NCBI GenBank assembly: GCA_017479385.1 | Contig: JAFVCE010000006.1 | Location: forward strand, 62,001-126,000 | Source of the DNA: Bacteroidales bacterium | GTDB lineage: Bacteria; Bacteroidota; Bacteroidia; Bacteroidales; P3 | Reading direction: 5' to 3' | DNA length: 64,000 bases | In this document: positions 1 through 8,690 of the stretch, in pieces | Layout: the number at the start of each line of letters is the position of its first letter | Position numbering within the stretch: position 1 is the stretch's first letter | Made by a program: the position numbers and the translations under genes | The notes under the pieces: model-generated | Told to the model about the DNA's origin: nothing | The model's input: the letters and a program-made list of their open reading frames with translations, nothing else | The model's database searches: none

Positions 1-473
1 CACAAGCTGTTGGTTTTGGCCAACAACTGGTCAAAATCCCTGCCCTAAACGGTGCCGGCAAGATGGGCAAAAGCGAAGGCGAAGCCAGCACCATCTTCCT
101 CACCGACGAGCCAGACGTTATCCGCAAAAAAATAATGAAGGCCAAGAGCGACAGCGGCCCCACCGAACCCAACCAAACCAAACCCGAAGAGATTGAAAAT
201 CTCTTCACACTGCTGCGCGTGGTCTCGACCGCCGACACGGTGGAGCACTTCGACCACCTTTACAACACCTGCCAAATTCGATATGGCGACCTAAAAAAGC
301 AGTTGGCCGAAGATATGGAAAAATTCATAGCCCCCTTCCGCGAACGCATCAAGGAGCTCGAAGCCGACGACGCCAGGCTGCGCCGCATTATGGACCTCGG
401 GCGCGACAAGGCCCACGCCAGCGCCTCCCGCACCCTGTCCGAAGTGCGCCGCACTATTGGCTACCGCAACTAA
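1..473 (+). CDS. trpS: Tryptophan--tRNA ligase, C-terminal part (5' end outside window)
   Basis: This is the end of a class I aminoacyl-tRNA synthetase that charges tRNA-Trp in the cytoplasm. The frame is open from base 3 to the stop at 471-473, so the start lies upstream of the window. The class I KMSKS loop is visible as KMGKS just after the segment GQQLVKIPALNGAG, followed by the TrpS-type helical anticodon-binding end (STADTVEHFDHLYNT, then YGDLKKQLAEDMEKFIAPFRERI). The Ser to Gly change inside KMSKS is tolerated in many TrpS proteins. The next gene starts 14 bp downstream, suggesting cotranscription. Confidence 0.93.
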   Translation, partial: QAVGFGQQLVKIPALNGAGKMGKSEGEASTIFLTDEPDVIRKKIMKAKSDSGPTEPNQTKPEEIENLFTLLRVVSTADTVEHFDHLYNTCQIRYGDLKKQLAEDMEKFIAPFRERIKELEADDARLRRIMDLGRDKAHASASRTLSEVRRTIGYRN

Positions 474-487
474 GCCCACGAAACAGC

Positions 488-1432
488 ATGAACCGCTACA
501 ACTCTTACGCTGCCATGTGTGCCAAACGGTACGGAGGCCGAGTTCAAAAAATCTCGGTCAACGCCGGCTTCACCTGCCCCAACCGCGACGGCACGCTGGG
601 TACCACGGGTTGCACGTTCTGCAACAATAGCGCCTTCAGCCCCTCATACTGCCAACCATCGAAGAGCATAACCCAACAACTCGACGAGGGGCTGGAGTTT
701 CACCGCCACCGCTATCGCCGCGCAGGGCGATATGTGGCATATTTCCAGTCGTTTAGCAACACCTATGCCAGTCTCGACACCCTGCGTCAGCGCTACCTCG
801 AAGCCCTTGCCCATCCCGAAATTGGTGGCATTGTGGTAGGAACAAGGCCCGACTGTGTGGACGACGCCACGCTCGACCTGCTGGCCAGCCTGAACACCGA
901 TGGGCGCTACATAGCGGTGGAGTACGGCATAGAGTCGTGCCTCGACCGCACACTCAAACTCGTTGGTCGAGGCCACAACTTTGACTGCACGCGCCGCGCC
1001 ATCGAAGCCACAGCCAAACGTGGCCTCAACTGTGGCGGACACCTCATTCTCGGACTCCCAGGCGAATGCCGCGACGACATTCTATCTCAAGCCGCTACAA
1101 TCAACAGCCTACCGCTCACATCGCTCAAGTTGCACCAGTTGCAGCTGCTCCGCAACACGGAGTTGGCCTCACAAGTGGAACGGGGCGAAGTGACGGTGAC
1201 GAGGTTCGACCTCGACGAATACATCGCTCTGGTTTGCGACTTCGTGGAGCGCCTGCGGCCCGACCTCGGCCTCGAACGCCTGGCTGGCGAGGTGCCACCG
1301 CGCCACCAAGCCGACCCCAACCGCGCCTGGCACCACGACGACGGCCGCTGGGTGCGCAACGAGGAGATTGGCCCGATGGTCGAAGCCGAGCTCGAACGCC
1401 GCGGTACGCACCAAGGCAGCGCCATAGTTTAA
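488..1432 (+). CDS. Radical SAM protein, TIGR01212/YhcC family
   Basis: A 314-residue radical SAM protein of the TIGR01212 (E. coli YhcC) family. The [4Fe-4S]-binding cysteines are C30, C42 and C45, in the family's unusually spaced arrangement (GFTCPNRDGT...GCTFCN) rather than the standard CX3CX2C. Later family landmarks are VGTRPDC, VEYGIES, HLILGLPGE and LKLHQLQ. The length is normal for the family. The precise substrate is not known from sequence. It sits 14 bp after trpS and 39 bp before the PrsW gene, so it is probably in one operon with them. Confidence 0.9.
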   Translation: MNRYNSYAAMCAKRYGGRVQKISVNAGFTCPNRDGTLGTTGCTFCNNSAFSPSYCQPSKSITQQLDEGLEFHRHRYRRAGRYVAYFQSFSNTYASLDTLRQRYLEALAHPEIGGIVVGTRPDCVDDATLDLLASLNTDGRYIAVEYGIESCLDRTLKLVGRGHNFDCTRRAIEATAKRGLNCGGHLILGLPGECRDDILSQAATINSLPLTSLKLHQLQLLRNTELASQVERGEVTVTRFDLDEYIALVCDFVERLRPDLGLERLAGEVPPRHQADPNRAWHHDDGRWVRNEEIGPMVEAELERRGTHQGSAIV

Positions 1433-1471
1433 CACACCACAACAATCGTCAAACACTTAAAAATCAACCAA

Positions 1472-2203
1472 ATGTTAACCATCATCGCAACCCTACCAAT
1501 ACTGCTCCTGCTGGGTTTTATCTACACCCAAGACACTGGCCACAAAGAGCCGCTGGGCTTCTTGTGCGTGGTGTTCCTCGCCGGCTGCTTCTCGGTGGTG
1601 CCAGCCATCGTTATGGAGACCGCCCTCTCTGCCGTGGGTTTCGACAGCGGAGTGCTCGATGGGTTATATAACGGCTATGTTGTGGCCGGAATGAGCGAAG
1701 AGTTGTGCAAATTTGTACTGCTCATGCTCTTTGTGTGGCGCAGCCACAACTTCGACGAATACTTCGACGGCATAGTCTACGCCGTTTTTCTCGGCCTCGG
1801 CTTTGCTTTTGTAGAGAACATCAACTACGTCTTTACCTACGGTGCAGCCACCGGAATAATGCGCGCACTGCTGGCCGTGCCGGCTCACTTCTTGTTTGCA
1901 GTGACGATGGGATACTACTTCTCGCTGGCCAAGTTCGACCCCAACAACCGAGGTGCCAACCTATTCAAGGCGCTGCTGCTGCCCATACTGCTACACGGCA
2001 CCTACGACTCGCTGCTCATGGTTGGCGAAGCCTTCGGCCAGTACTCCACCCTCATCGAGAGCGTTTTGATGGTGGTCTTTATTTGGTTCGACATCAAGAT
2101 GTGGCGCTGGGGCATTCGCCGCATTAAACGGCTGCAGGAACTGGCGGCCGAACACGACTTCGACCCCCGCAACCCGTTCGCTGGCTTCAAGTGGGATGTT
2201 TAA
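1472..2203 (+). CDS. PrsW-type intramembrane protease
   Basis: A 243-residue polytopic membrane protein of the PrsW family (glutamic intramembrane protease; in Bacillus it cleaves an anti-sigma factor). Family motifs are visible in order: SEELCK with the paired glutamates E76/E77 and K80, then FDGIVYAVFLGLGFAFVEN, then H..FAVTMGYYF, then LHGTYDSLL near the last membrane segments. The catalytic-type residues are therefore present. No anti-sigma gene is adjacent; the nearest sigma factor is at about 14 kb, so the substrate is unknown. It is the last gene of the trpS run and is followed by repeat element A. Confidence 0.88.
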   Translation: MLTIIATLPILLLLGFIYTQDTGHKEPLGFLCVVFLAGCFSVVPAIVMETALSAVGFDSGVLDGLYNGYVVAGMSEELCKFVLLMLFVWRSHNFDEYFDGIVYAVFLGLGFAFVENINYVFTYGAATGIMRALLAVPAHFLFAVTMGYYFSLAKFDPNNRGANLFKALLLPILLHGTYDSLLMVGEAFGQYSTLIESVLMVVFIWFDIKMWRWGIRRIKRLQELAAEHDFDPRNPFAGFKWDV

Positions 2204-2280
2204 GCACTGTTTTTCAGGTTTTTGAGGCCTAAAAATCGAGTCGGCTTCGACTCGCAAAGCACTGGCTCATAATGCGTGCC

Positions 2281-2324
2281 CGATGTTAGGGCGACCTCAA
2301 TACGACCTTAACACGACCACAACC
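2281..2324 (+). repeat. 44-bp element A: four 11-bp units (CGACCYTAAYM family)
   Basis: Four contiguous 11-mers: CGATGTTAGGG, CGACCTCAATA, CGACCTTAACA, CGACCACAACC. The element is preceded by GCGTGCC, shared with element D. It lies 77 bp after the PrsW stop, in the convergent gap to the MATE gene. Downstream, TGAAAATCA (2337-2345) and TGATTTTCA (2375-2383) form an inverted pair that could close a hairpin. The rest of the 195-bp gap shows nothing else recognisable. Confidence 0.85.
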
Positions 2325-2336
2325 TATCTACAGCAC

Positions 2337-2383
2337 TGAAAATCAACGCTTTATAAATTTCACCGTCTAAACGCTGATTTTCA
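2337..2383. repeat. Inverted repeat TGAAAATCA / TGATTTTCA after element A
   Basis: A 9-bp perfect inverted repeat with a 29-nt spacer lies between two convergent genes. TGAAAATCA-like words also follow elements B, C and G, so the left arm seems to belong to the repeat element. It may help 3'-end formation of the PrsW or MATE transcript, but no U-run follows, so a classical intrinsic terminator is not supported. Confidence 0.4.
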
Positions 2384-2398
2384 AGCACTTAGCAGAGC

Positions 2399-3730
2399 TC
2401 AATAACCGTAGCGTTTGCGGAATGCGAGGAGGATGGAAATGGTGAGGACAAGGGTGAGCAATTCGGCCACGTCGACAGCGAGCCAAATGCCGTCGATACC
2501 GATGACGAGTGGCAGCAAGAGGACCGCTCCGAGCTCGAACACGAGCGTTCGGGCGAACGACGCAACGGCCGAAACAACGCCATTGTTGAGCGCCGTGAAG
2601 AGCGACGAGACGAACATATTGAACCCACAGATGAGGAAGCTGGCACAATAGAGCCTCGTGGCACGGATGGTGAGGGCACACAGGGCCTCGTCGTAGCCCA
2701 CAAAGATGTTGGCCAAAAAGTTGGCCGAGAGTTCGGCCAAGGCCGTCATGACGACCCCTGCCATGGCCAGAATGGCAAGCGACTTACGGAACAGGTTGTG
2801 CAACTCGGCGCGGTTCTGGGCGCCATAGTTGTAGCCAATGGCGGGCGCAACGCCAATATTGTAGCCAATAAATACGGCCGAGAAGAGGAAGCCGATATAC
2901 ATCAGCACGCCGTAGGCTGCCACGCCGTCGTGGCCGATGTAGCGCATAAGCTGCAAGTTGTAGCAAATGCTCACCACGTTGACAGCAATGCTGGCCACAT
3001 ATTCGGACAGACCATTGAGGCACACTTGGCGCATATAGCGACCAATCCAGTGGGTGCGCACGAGCCGCAGAAGCGCTCCTCGGCGACGTCGCATAAAATA
3101 GAGCACCGGTACCAGGCCGCCAACCACTTGCGACAGCATTGTGGCCACGGCCGCGCCAACAACCCCTGTTTTGAGCCAAGCCACGAGCAACGCGTCGAGG
3201 GCTATGTTGACCAGCCCGCTCAAGACCGACATGAGGGTCCCCAGTTGGGGCTTGCCTGCCGTGGGATAGAGCGATTGGAAAGCCATTTGGTTGATAAAGA
3301 AGGGCATACCCACAGCGCAGATACGGGTGTAGAGCACGCAATCGCGAAGCATCTCGCCATCGGCTCCCATGAGCAGCGCCACGTGACGAGCCAGAACGAA
3401 GAGCAGCAGGCCAATAACAACACCACTCCACAGGCCCGAAGCAGCGACCATACTGAAAATGCGGTTGGCTTTTTCGGGATAGCCCTCGCCCATCGTTTTG
3501 GCTACCAAGGCGTTGCCACCAGCTCCGGTCATCAAACCCAACGAGCTGGCAAGCATAAGAGCGGGCCACATGAGGTTGACCGCAGCAAAGGCGGTAGTGC
3601 CCACACAGTTCGAGATGAACAGACCGTCGACCACACTATAGAGCGACATAACCACCATCGTGACGATGGTGGGCACAGTGGCGCGCACAATGCGCCGATA
3701 GCCGAAGTGACCGGTCAGTTCGTAGTCCAT
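2399..3730 (-). CDS. MATE-family efflux transporter
   Basis: A 443-residue, twelve-segment membrane protein of the MATE (NorM/DinF-like) family, which exports drugs or metabolites in exchange for Na+ or H+. Typical features are the N-terminal TVPTIVTMVVMSLYSVVDGLFIS, then LGLMTGAGGNALVAKTMGEG and the repeated second half (EYVASIAVNVVSICYNLQL, AYGVLMYIGFLFSAVF). I chose the ATG at 3730 (MDYELTGHFG). A TTG five codons upstream overlaps the GAGG that looks like the ribosome binding site for this ATG. The upstream TIGR04076 gene ends 4 bp before the start, so translation is probably coupled. Substrate unknown. Confidence 0.9.
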   Translation of the reverse strand: MDYELTGHFGYRRIVRATVPTIVTMVVMSLYSVVDGLFISNCVGTTAFAAVNLMWPALMLASSLGLMTGAGGNALVAKTMGEGYPEKANRIFSMVAASGLWSGVVIGLLLFVLARHVALLMGADGEMLRDCVLYTRICAVGMPFFINQMAFQSLYPTAGKPQLGTLMSVLSGLVNIALDALLVAWLKTGVVGAAVATMLSQVVGGLVPVLYFMRRRRGALLRLVRTHWIGRYMRQVCLNGLSEYVASIAVNVVSICYNLQLMRYIGHDGVAAYGVLMYIGFLFSAVFIGYNIGVAPAIGYNYGAQNRAELHNLFRKSLAILAMAGVVMTALAELSANFLANIFVGYDEALCALTIRATRLYCASFLICGFNMFVSSLFTALNNGVVSAVASFARTLVFELGAVLLLPLVIGIDGIWLAVDVAELLTLVLTISILLAFRKRYGY

Positions 3731-3734
3731 AGTG

Positions 3735-4040
3735 CTAATCCTCAATAGTTTCGATATAAAAACTCACTGGGCGGAAGCCGTCGTTGCAACTCACCATGGC
3801 CGAATGGGGGTTGCGCATCCAGTCGCCGAAGATGTGCCCACCGCCACGTGCCAACTCTTCAACAAAGGGCTGCATGGTCTTCCACGCCTCGAGGCAGAGC
3901 CCCTGCGGACGCTGCGCGCCGAGCGAGACCCACTGCTGGCCCAACTGCACTTCGCAAGCGTGCTCGATTGGGTTCTCGAACAGCGCCGAAAGGGCGGGAT
4001 GTGTCGCAGAGGCGATGGCGGTTATGCGTACTTTTTTCAT
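3735..4040 (-). CDS. TIGR04076 family protein
   Basis: A small 101-residue protein without a signal peptide. Recognisable family features are the start MKKVRITAIA, GLCLEAWKTMQPFVEELARGG in the middle, and the C-terminal MVSCNDGFRPVSFYI, which match the TIGR04076 family of uncharacterised proteins. The function is unknown. It lies 73 bp after maf and 4 bp before the MATE gene, as a middle gene of a minus-strand run. Confidence 0.72.
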   Translation of the reverse strand: MKKVRITAIASATHPALSALFENPIEHACEVQLGQQWVSLGAQRPQGLCLEAWKTMQPFVEELARGGGHIFGDWMRNPHSAMVSCNDGFRPVSFYIETIED

Positions 4041-4113
4041 CTAAAAGAGCGTTTGGTGGTGCTGTCGGTTCGTTCCGAAATGCGCCACCTACTATAACGA
4101 CAAGAATCGTTTT

Positions 4114-4722
4114 TTATTGCCTCGGCCGGGCACTTTTTTTCTTCGCCACCGCAGCCTCGGGGCAAAACCGCAGCAGCTCGGCATAAAGACGCGGGGTTGG
4201 CAGCCCCATGACGTTGTAGAAACAACCCTCTATTCGGCTGACGGCAACCATGCCCATCCACTCCTGCACACCATAGGCTCCCGCCTTGTCGTAAGGGCTA
4301 TAGTTATCTACATACCACTCTATATCACTCTTTTCCAAATGGTTGAAATAAACCTCTGTACTTTCGGTAAACGATGTTTGGCGGTCGCCACACACAAGGC
4401 ATACACCAGTGTAGACCGTATGGGCACGGCCAGAAAGGCTGCCGAGCATGGCAATGGCGTCGGTGCGCGACGAGGGTTTGCCCAGGACGCGACCATCGAC
4501 TACGACGATGGTGTCGGCCGTGACAAGTACTTGGTCGGGGGCAAGGGCGGAGCGGTCGAAAGCGTCGGCCTTTTTCCGAGCTATGGCTTCGGCCACTTGG
4601 TCGGCAGGTAGCGAGGCGGCTACAGTTTCGTCGGCGTTGAGCGTGACGCACTGCACCTCGAAACCCAGTTGGGTAATGAGTTGCTGGCGGCGCGGCGACT
4701 TGGAGGCGAGCAGTAGTTTCAT
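4114..4722 (-). CDS. maf: Maf-like nucleoside triphosphate pyrophosphatase
   Basis: A 202-residue cytoplasmic house-cleaning pyrophosphatase. The Maf signature is at the N-terminus (MKLLLASKSPRRQQLI, with the SxSPRR loop), followed by DETV, ARKKA, VLVTADTIVVVDGRVLGKP and the C-terminal region with DKAGAYGVQEWM and GCFYNVMGLP. These motifs resemble the dTTP/UTP-type (YhdE-like) group. I chose ATG 4722 because it gives the canonical MKLLLASKSPRR start. The frame stays open upstream to a GTG at 4758 that overlaps the MORN gene stop, but that extension has no family similarity. The C-terminus carries a basic tail (KKKSARPRQ). Confidence 0.92.
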   Translation of the reverse strand: MKLLLASKSPRRQQLITQLGFEVQCVTLNADETVAASLPADQVAEAIARKKADAFDRSALAPDQVLVTADTIVVVDGRVLGKPSSRTDAIAMLGSLSGRAHTVYTGVCLVCGDRQTSFTESTEVYFNHLEKSDIEWYVDNYSPYDKAGAYGVQEWMGMVAVSRIEGCFYNVMGLPTPRLYAELLRFCPEAAVAKKKSARPRQ

Positions 4723-4754
4723 TAGAAGTGCGATTTGAGGCCGAAAACTAAAAA

Positions 4755-5900
4755 TCACCTAACCTGCTGTCCGGCGCGGAACTTCATGGTGCGCATTTCT
4801 TTGCCGTACTCGTCATACCAGGTCCACTTGCCGTCTTTTTCGCCATCGGCAAACGAACCTTTCTCGTCGGGTTTGCCCGCTTCGTTGTAGCGCTCGTATT
4901 TGCCGTTGAGCTTACCACTGCGGAAGTTTTGGCGCAGTTCGACTTTGCCGTTGGGGTAGTAGCGAACTTCTTCGCCGTCTTTCTCGTCGTTGAAGTAGTG
5001 TATGACGTAACGCACCGTGTTGTCGTCGTAGTAGCCACGCCACTCGCCGTTCTTGAGGCCTTGACTGAAGGTGCCGGTATAGTCTACGGTGCCATCTTCG
5101 TACCACTGAGTCCATGAACCTTCTTCTTTATCGTTCAGATACTTGCCTTCGTGCAGCTTGCGACCACTTTCGTACCAAGTGGTCCAAAGGCCTTGACGTT
5201 TGCCGTCGATGTACTGGCCACTGCGCCAAGGTTCGCCTGTTTCGTAATAGTAGGTCCAGGTGCCCACTTCGCGGCCGTTGGCGTAGTTGCCCTTGATGCC
5301 TATACGGCCATTGGTGCGCCAGTAGAAGCGCCATTCGCCATCTTGCTCGCCAGCCACGAGGCGGCCTTCCATATCTTTGTTGCCGTCGGGGGTGTACCAG
5401 GTGGCGCGGCCAGTGAGTTCGTTGTCCTTATAGGTGCCTTCGAACTTGACACGGCCATTGCTGAACCATTCGCGGGTGGAGCCTTCGCGACTGCCGTTGA
5501 CGTAGGTCACCTCGTCGCGCTGGCGGCCGTTTTCGTGCCACGAGCGGTAGGTGCCATTTTTCTTGCCAGCTATTACTTCAACCTCGCTTTTGAGGTCGCC
5601 ATTGCGATACCAACTGCGCGACGTGCCTGTTTCGTAACACTCTTCGGCCATACGGCTGCCAGTTTCGTAGAACATACGCCACACGCCAGTGCGTTGACCG
5701 TTCTTATACGTACCTTGCTGCGAGACACGCCCGTCGGGGTACCACCACGTCCACTGGCCGTTGCGCTGACCGTCGTCGGTCATCATACCTTCTACGGCCA
5801 CCTGTTCTGAACCGTCGTAGAATTTTTGATAGCGTGTTTGTGCAGCAGCCGACACAGAGAGGGCTGCAAATAGGATGACTATGGATAATTGGCGCTTCAT
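4755..5900 (-). CDS. Secreted MORN-repeat protein
   Basis: A 381-residue protein with a cleavable-looking signal peptide (MKRQLSIVILFAALSVSAAAQ) and then about fourteen MORN-2-type repeats of about 23 residues running to the C-terminus (pattern G.W..Y..G......G.Y.NG). Such repeats form an extended beta meander and probably mediate surface or periplasmic interactions; no enzymatic domain is seen. It lies 25 bp after the DUF4270 gene and 32 bp before maf, so it is likely cotranscribed. Proteins of this type are sometimes labelled YwqK-family antitoxin, but nothing here suggests a toxin partner. Confidence 0.82.
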   Translation of the reverse strand: MKRQLSIVILFAALSVSAAAQTRYQKFYDGSEQVAVEGMMTDDGQRNGQWTWWYPDGRVSQQGTYKNGQRTGVWRMFYETGSRMAEECYETGTSRSWYRNGDLKSEVEVIAGKKNGTYRSWHENGRQRDEVTYVNGSREGSTREWFSNGRVKFEGTYKDNELTGRATWYTPDGNKDMEGRLVAGEQDGEWRFYWRTNGRIGIKGNYANGREVGTWTYYYETGEPWRSGQYIDGKRQGLWTTWYESGRKLHEGKYLNDKEEGSWTQWYEDGTVDYTGTFSQGLKNGEWRGYYDDNTVRYVIHYFNDEKDGEEVRYYPNGKVELRQNFRSGKLNGKYERYNEAGKPDEKGSFADGEKDGKWTWYDEYGKEMRTMKFRAGQQVR

Positions 5901-5925
5901 ATTGTTGATTTCTTGAGGGTTTAGG

Positions 5926-7167
5926 CTATTCGGTATAGACTATTTCGAGGCGTATGGGGTCGGCCGTAGCTGGGCCGTTGACGATGGCTCGTTGGGCGGC
6001 GTGGCGGCGCGAGTTGAGGGTGAGCAGCAAGCCGAGGTCGGTACCTTCGCGCAACAAGCCCTGAACTTGAGTAGTGAGGCGTAGGCGGTAGCAATTGCGC
6101 ACGGTGTCGAACCCACCATCGTAGCCTGCATAGAGATAGGTATCCATCATATCGGTCACCGAAACTACAGAGCCGTCGGCGGCATAGCGCAAAGCGAGTA
6201 TGCGGTCGGGGCGATTAGCGTCAGAGTCGGCCGCTAATGGCAACAACATCTCGGCATAGTGAACTGTAGCGTAGGGGTGTTGGTTGTGGAAGTTCTCGAT
6301 AGCAGAGGCGAAACTGACCTTGACATTGTAGCCACCCAGCGGGTCGAGGTAGAGGCGACTGGTTCCGGCCACGCTGTCGGAGCCAAGAGTGGTTCCGGCA
6401 TAGTTGTGCGAAAAATGGGTAAAGTGGGTTGCCGCGCCAGTGTGTAGCTCGTAGGTAAGCGAGTCGTCGGGTGCAGACTCGTAGTGATAATAAACCCTCA
6501 TGCAGGTGTTTGTGGCCAACCAGTTGACGGTGACCATACACGGCGTGGAAGTGGCTGGGTCGATACTAACGCGCAGGCCTTTCATGCTGGCCAAGAAAGC
6601 ATCTTCGGTATGGGTTCCTTGCAGGAGCGGTAGTATGTTGTCGTTTAGGCGGAGAGCAATTATGCTGTCGGCCATGGTGTAATGCTGTGTTGCAGAATAG
6701 AGCGAGGTTGTCGTGGCTGGCAGTTCGTCTGTAGCGACGTAATTGCTATCGGAATTGACCGCTTCGGCAAGCTGAAACACGTCGAAGTGGAGGTCGTAGC
6801 CGTCGGCCTTGGTCGGAAAGAAGCCTCCGGTGACGAAATAGAGCACCACCGAGTCGATAACCGTTTGTTCGTCGAAGGTGATACCTGTAATGTTGGGCAG
6901 CGCCACTTGGGTATAGAGAACAGAAGAGACAGAGCCGAAAGCGGTGTCGCTGTAGTTGCCCACCACGCCGAGCGAATAGCCTGTAGTGGAGAGAGAATCG
7001 TCGCGCACGCTCATAGCATAGTCGGCCGTGAGGGTGAAGCGTTGACCGGCATAGCTTGTTGTGGGGTCCTGCAACTCGAGACCGAGGTCGGTTTCGTCGG
7101 CCGAGCAGGCAGCGAGAAAGAGGCTGGCTGCTGCAAAGAGCGATATTATCAGCTGCTTGGATTTCAT
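5926..7167 (-). CDS. DUF4270 family lipoprotein
   Basis: A 413-residue lipoprotein of the Bacteroidetes-restricted DUF4270 family. I use ATG 7167, which gives a lipoprotein signal (MKSKQLIISLFAAASLFLAAC) with lipobox LAAC at C21; an in-frame upstream start at 7221 would bury it. After the cysteine comes the family's DETDLGLELQDP segment, and a beta-rich body ends in LRLEIVYTE-type strands. The function is unknown. In many Bacteroidetes this family sits beside a glycogen/starch synthase-like gene, and the same pairing occurs here with a 31-bp gap. Confidence 0.85.
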   Translation of the reverse strand: MKSKQLIISLFAAASLFLAACSADETDLGLELQDPTTSYAGQRFTLTADYAMSVRDDSLSTTGYSLGVVGNYSDTAFGSVSSVLYTQVALPNITGITFDEQTVIDSVVLYFVTGGFFPTKADGYDLHFDVFQLAEAVNSDSNYVATDELPATTTSLYSATQHYTMADSIIALRLNDNILPLLQGTHTEDAFLASMKGLRVSIDPATSTPCMVTVNWLATNTCMRVYYHYESAPDDSLTYELHTGAATHFTHFSHNYAGTTLGSDSVAGTSRLYLDPLGGYNVKVSFASAIENFHNQHPYATVHYAEMLLPLAADSDANRPDRILALRYAADGSVVSVTDMMDTYLYAGYDGGFDTVRNCYRLRLTTQVQGLLREGTDLGLLLTLNSRRHAAQRAIVNGPATADPIRLEIVYTE

Positions 7168-7198
7168 TGTTAGCGATTGTAGGGATTGATTAACAGGA

Positions 7199-8023
7199 TT
7201 AGTTGGTGACGATTGGGCCAATTATGTTGTCGAACAGTTTGTTCGCTTTGCCGAAAAGTTCTTTTGGGTCTTCGCAATAGTCAACCACATGGCGTTTATT
7301 TTCGTGGGCGAAGGCGACGAGTTCGGGGTCTACGTCGGGCGAAGCCACAATCACACCGTTGGCGAAGGTGACAGCAGCCTTCATAAGGCCCATATAGTCG
7401 GTTTGGCTGTAGAGGCGGATGTCTTTGGCGGTGGCGCCATCGACCTTCATTTTGTGTTCCAGTTGCGAGTTGATGGAGCCCTCGAAGCGGTCGGCAGTGA
7501 GCGTGACCACCGTTTTGGTTCCGTTGAAGAAGGCGTTTTCTTTGTTGATTCGGCGCAGGTAGAACGGCACCATACAACTGAACCAACCTGTGAAGTTTAT
7601 CAGATGGGGTTGCCAAGCCAGTTTGCGGACTGCCTCGAGGGTGCCACGGCCGAAGAATAGGAGGCGTTCGTCGTTGTCGGGCTCGAGCTGGCCGTTCTCG
7701 TCGAACAAACCGCCGCGATTGGTAAAATACTCGTCGTTGTCAATAAAGTAAACTTGAATCCTGGCCGAGGGTATCGACCCCACTTTGATGATGAGTTGAT
7801 GGTCGCAATTGTTAAGGATGAGGTTCATTCCAGAGAGGCGAATAACCTCGTGGAGCTGATTTTTTCGTTCGTTGACATAGCTGAATCGTGGCATAAAAAT
7901 CCTTATTTCGCGCCCGCCATCTTGTGCAAAAATGGGGAACTGCCGGCACCAGCGAGCAGTCTCAGAGTCGGGTGTGAAAGGTGTAATTTCTTGACTCACA
8001 AAGAGTATTCTTCCTTTTCCCAT
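7199..8023 (-). CDS. Short glycogen/starch synthase-like protein (GT5 N-terminal domain)
   Basis: A 274-residue protein resembling only the N-terminal (GT5/GT-B acceptor) domain of glycogen synthase: the start MGKGRILFVSQEITPF corresponds to the KxGG-loop strand, followed by MPRFSYVNERKNQLHEV and a later PHLINFTGWFSCMVPFYL. The C-terminal ADP-glucose-binding domain is missing, and the usual KTGG is replaced by PDSETARW, so catalysis as a full synthase is doubtful. This short form is the norm in Bacteroidetes next to DUF4270. It is the first gene of a six-gene minus-strand run, with a promoter box at 8050-8057. Confidence 0.82.
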   Translation of the reverse strand: MGKGRILFVSQEITPFTPDSETARWCRQFPIFAQDGGREIRIFMPRFSYVNERKNQLHEVIRLSGMNLILNNCDHQLIIKVGSIPSARIQVYFIDNDEYFTNRGGLFDENGQLEPDNDERLLFFGRGTLEAVRKLAWQPHLINFTGWFSCMVPFYLRRINKENAFFNGTKTVVTLTADRFEGSINSQLEHKMKVDGATAKDIRLYSQTDYMGLMKAAVTFANGVIVASPDVDPELVAFAHENKRHVVDYCEDPKELFGKANKLFDNIIGPIVTN

Positions 8024-8049
8024 GTTTTTACAACATAATTAATAAAATG

Positions 8050-8057
8050 CAAAATTA
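8050..8057 (-). promoter_or_regulatory. Bacteroidetes -7 box for the glycogen synthase-like operon
   Basis: On the minus strand the sequence reads TAATTTTG, a perfect match to TAnnTTTG, 27 bp before the start codon at 8023. The gap 8024-8207 is divergent and A/T-rich and also holds a plus-strand box for recX. Confidence 0.65.
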
Positions 8058-8177
8058 CGATTTTTTTTTGAATTACACAATAAAAAAAATTGCCACAATG
8101 TGCGCGTCGACAGGTAGCTGCGGAGGTGCTTTTGAAAAAAAGTTTGCAACTTTGACGCGTAATCGGATTTTTTTTCT

Positions 8178-8185
8178 TAATTTTG
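8178..8185 (+). promoter_or_regulatory. Bacteroidetes -7 box for recX
   Basis: TAATTTTG occurs 22 bp before the recX ATG. TTTG words at 8143 and 8151 could serve as the upstream -33 element, although the spacing from 8151 (23 nt) is slightly longer than the usual 19-21. Confidence 0.62.
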
Positions 8186-8207
8186 CAAAATATTTTTTTG
8201 AAGAACA

Positions 8208-8690
8208 ATGAATCCCAAGTCCACGCTCGACAACACCGGAAAACAACTATTAGAAAAAGCTCAACAATATTGTGCAACCTCGGAACAGTGCTGCTCGTCG
8301 GTGCAGAAAAAGCTGCTCGACTGGGGGGCGCCGGTGCCCACAGCCAACACGATAGTGGATATGCTCGTGGCCGAAAAGTTCATCGACGAAGGTCGGTACG
8401 CTGCCGCCTACGTCGAGAGCAAGGTGCGCCACCAACGTTGGGGTCGCATCAAGATTGCATACGAACTGAAACTGAAGCGCATTCCGAGCAACATCGTTGC
8501 CAAAGCCTTGACCACAATTAACGAAGAGGACTACGAGGCCTCGCTCAAGTCGCTCACCGAAGCCAAGTTGAGCACCCTCACCAACTTGGAGCCGCAGCAA
8601 ATGCGAACCAAGCTCAACACTTACCTCTCGTCGCGTGGGTTCACTGCCGAAGAAATCAATAACGAAATTAGTAAATACATCGCTCAATGA
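8208..8690 (+). CDS. recX: Regulatory protein RecX
   Basis: A 160-residue RecX-family protein, which modulates RecA filaments. The tandem three-helix repeats are visible: SEQCCSSVQKKLLDWG, then VAEKFIDEGRYAAAYVESKVRHQRWGRIKIAYELKLKRI (the most diagnostic stretch) and a third repeat with SSRGFTAEEINNEI. The length is typical. The stop overlaps the ATG of the DUF3078 gene by 4 bp (ATGA at 8687-8690). recA is not in the window. Confidence 0.9.
   Translation: MNPKSTLDNTGKQLLEKAQQYCATSEQCCSSVQKKLLDWGAPVPTANTIVDMLVAEKFIDEGRYAAAYVESKVRHQRWGRIKIAYELKLKRIPSNIVAKALTTINEEDYEASLKSLTEAKLSTLTNLEPQQMRTKLNTYLSSRGFTAEEINNEISKYIAQ

Noticed and set aside
2798..3748. 316-residue plus-strand open frame opposite the MATE gene
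   Set aside because: Very His-rich, no homology pattern, and the MATE gene on the other strand is unambiguous.
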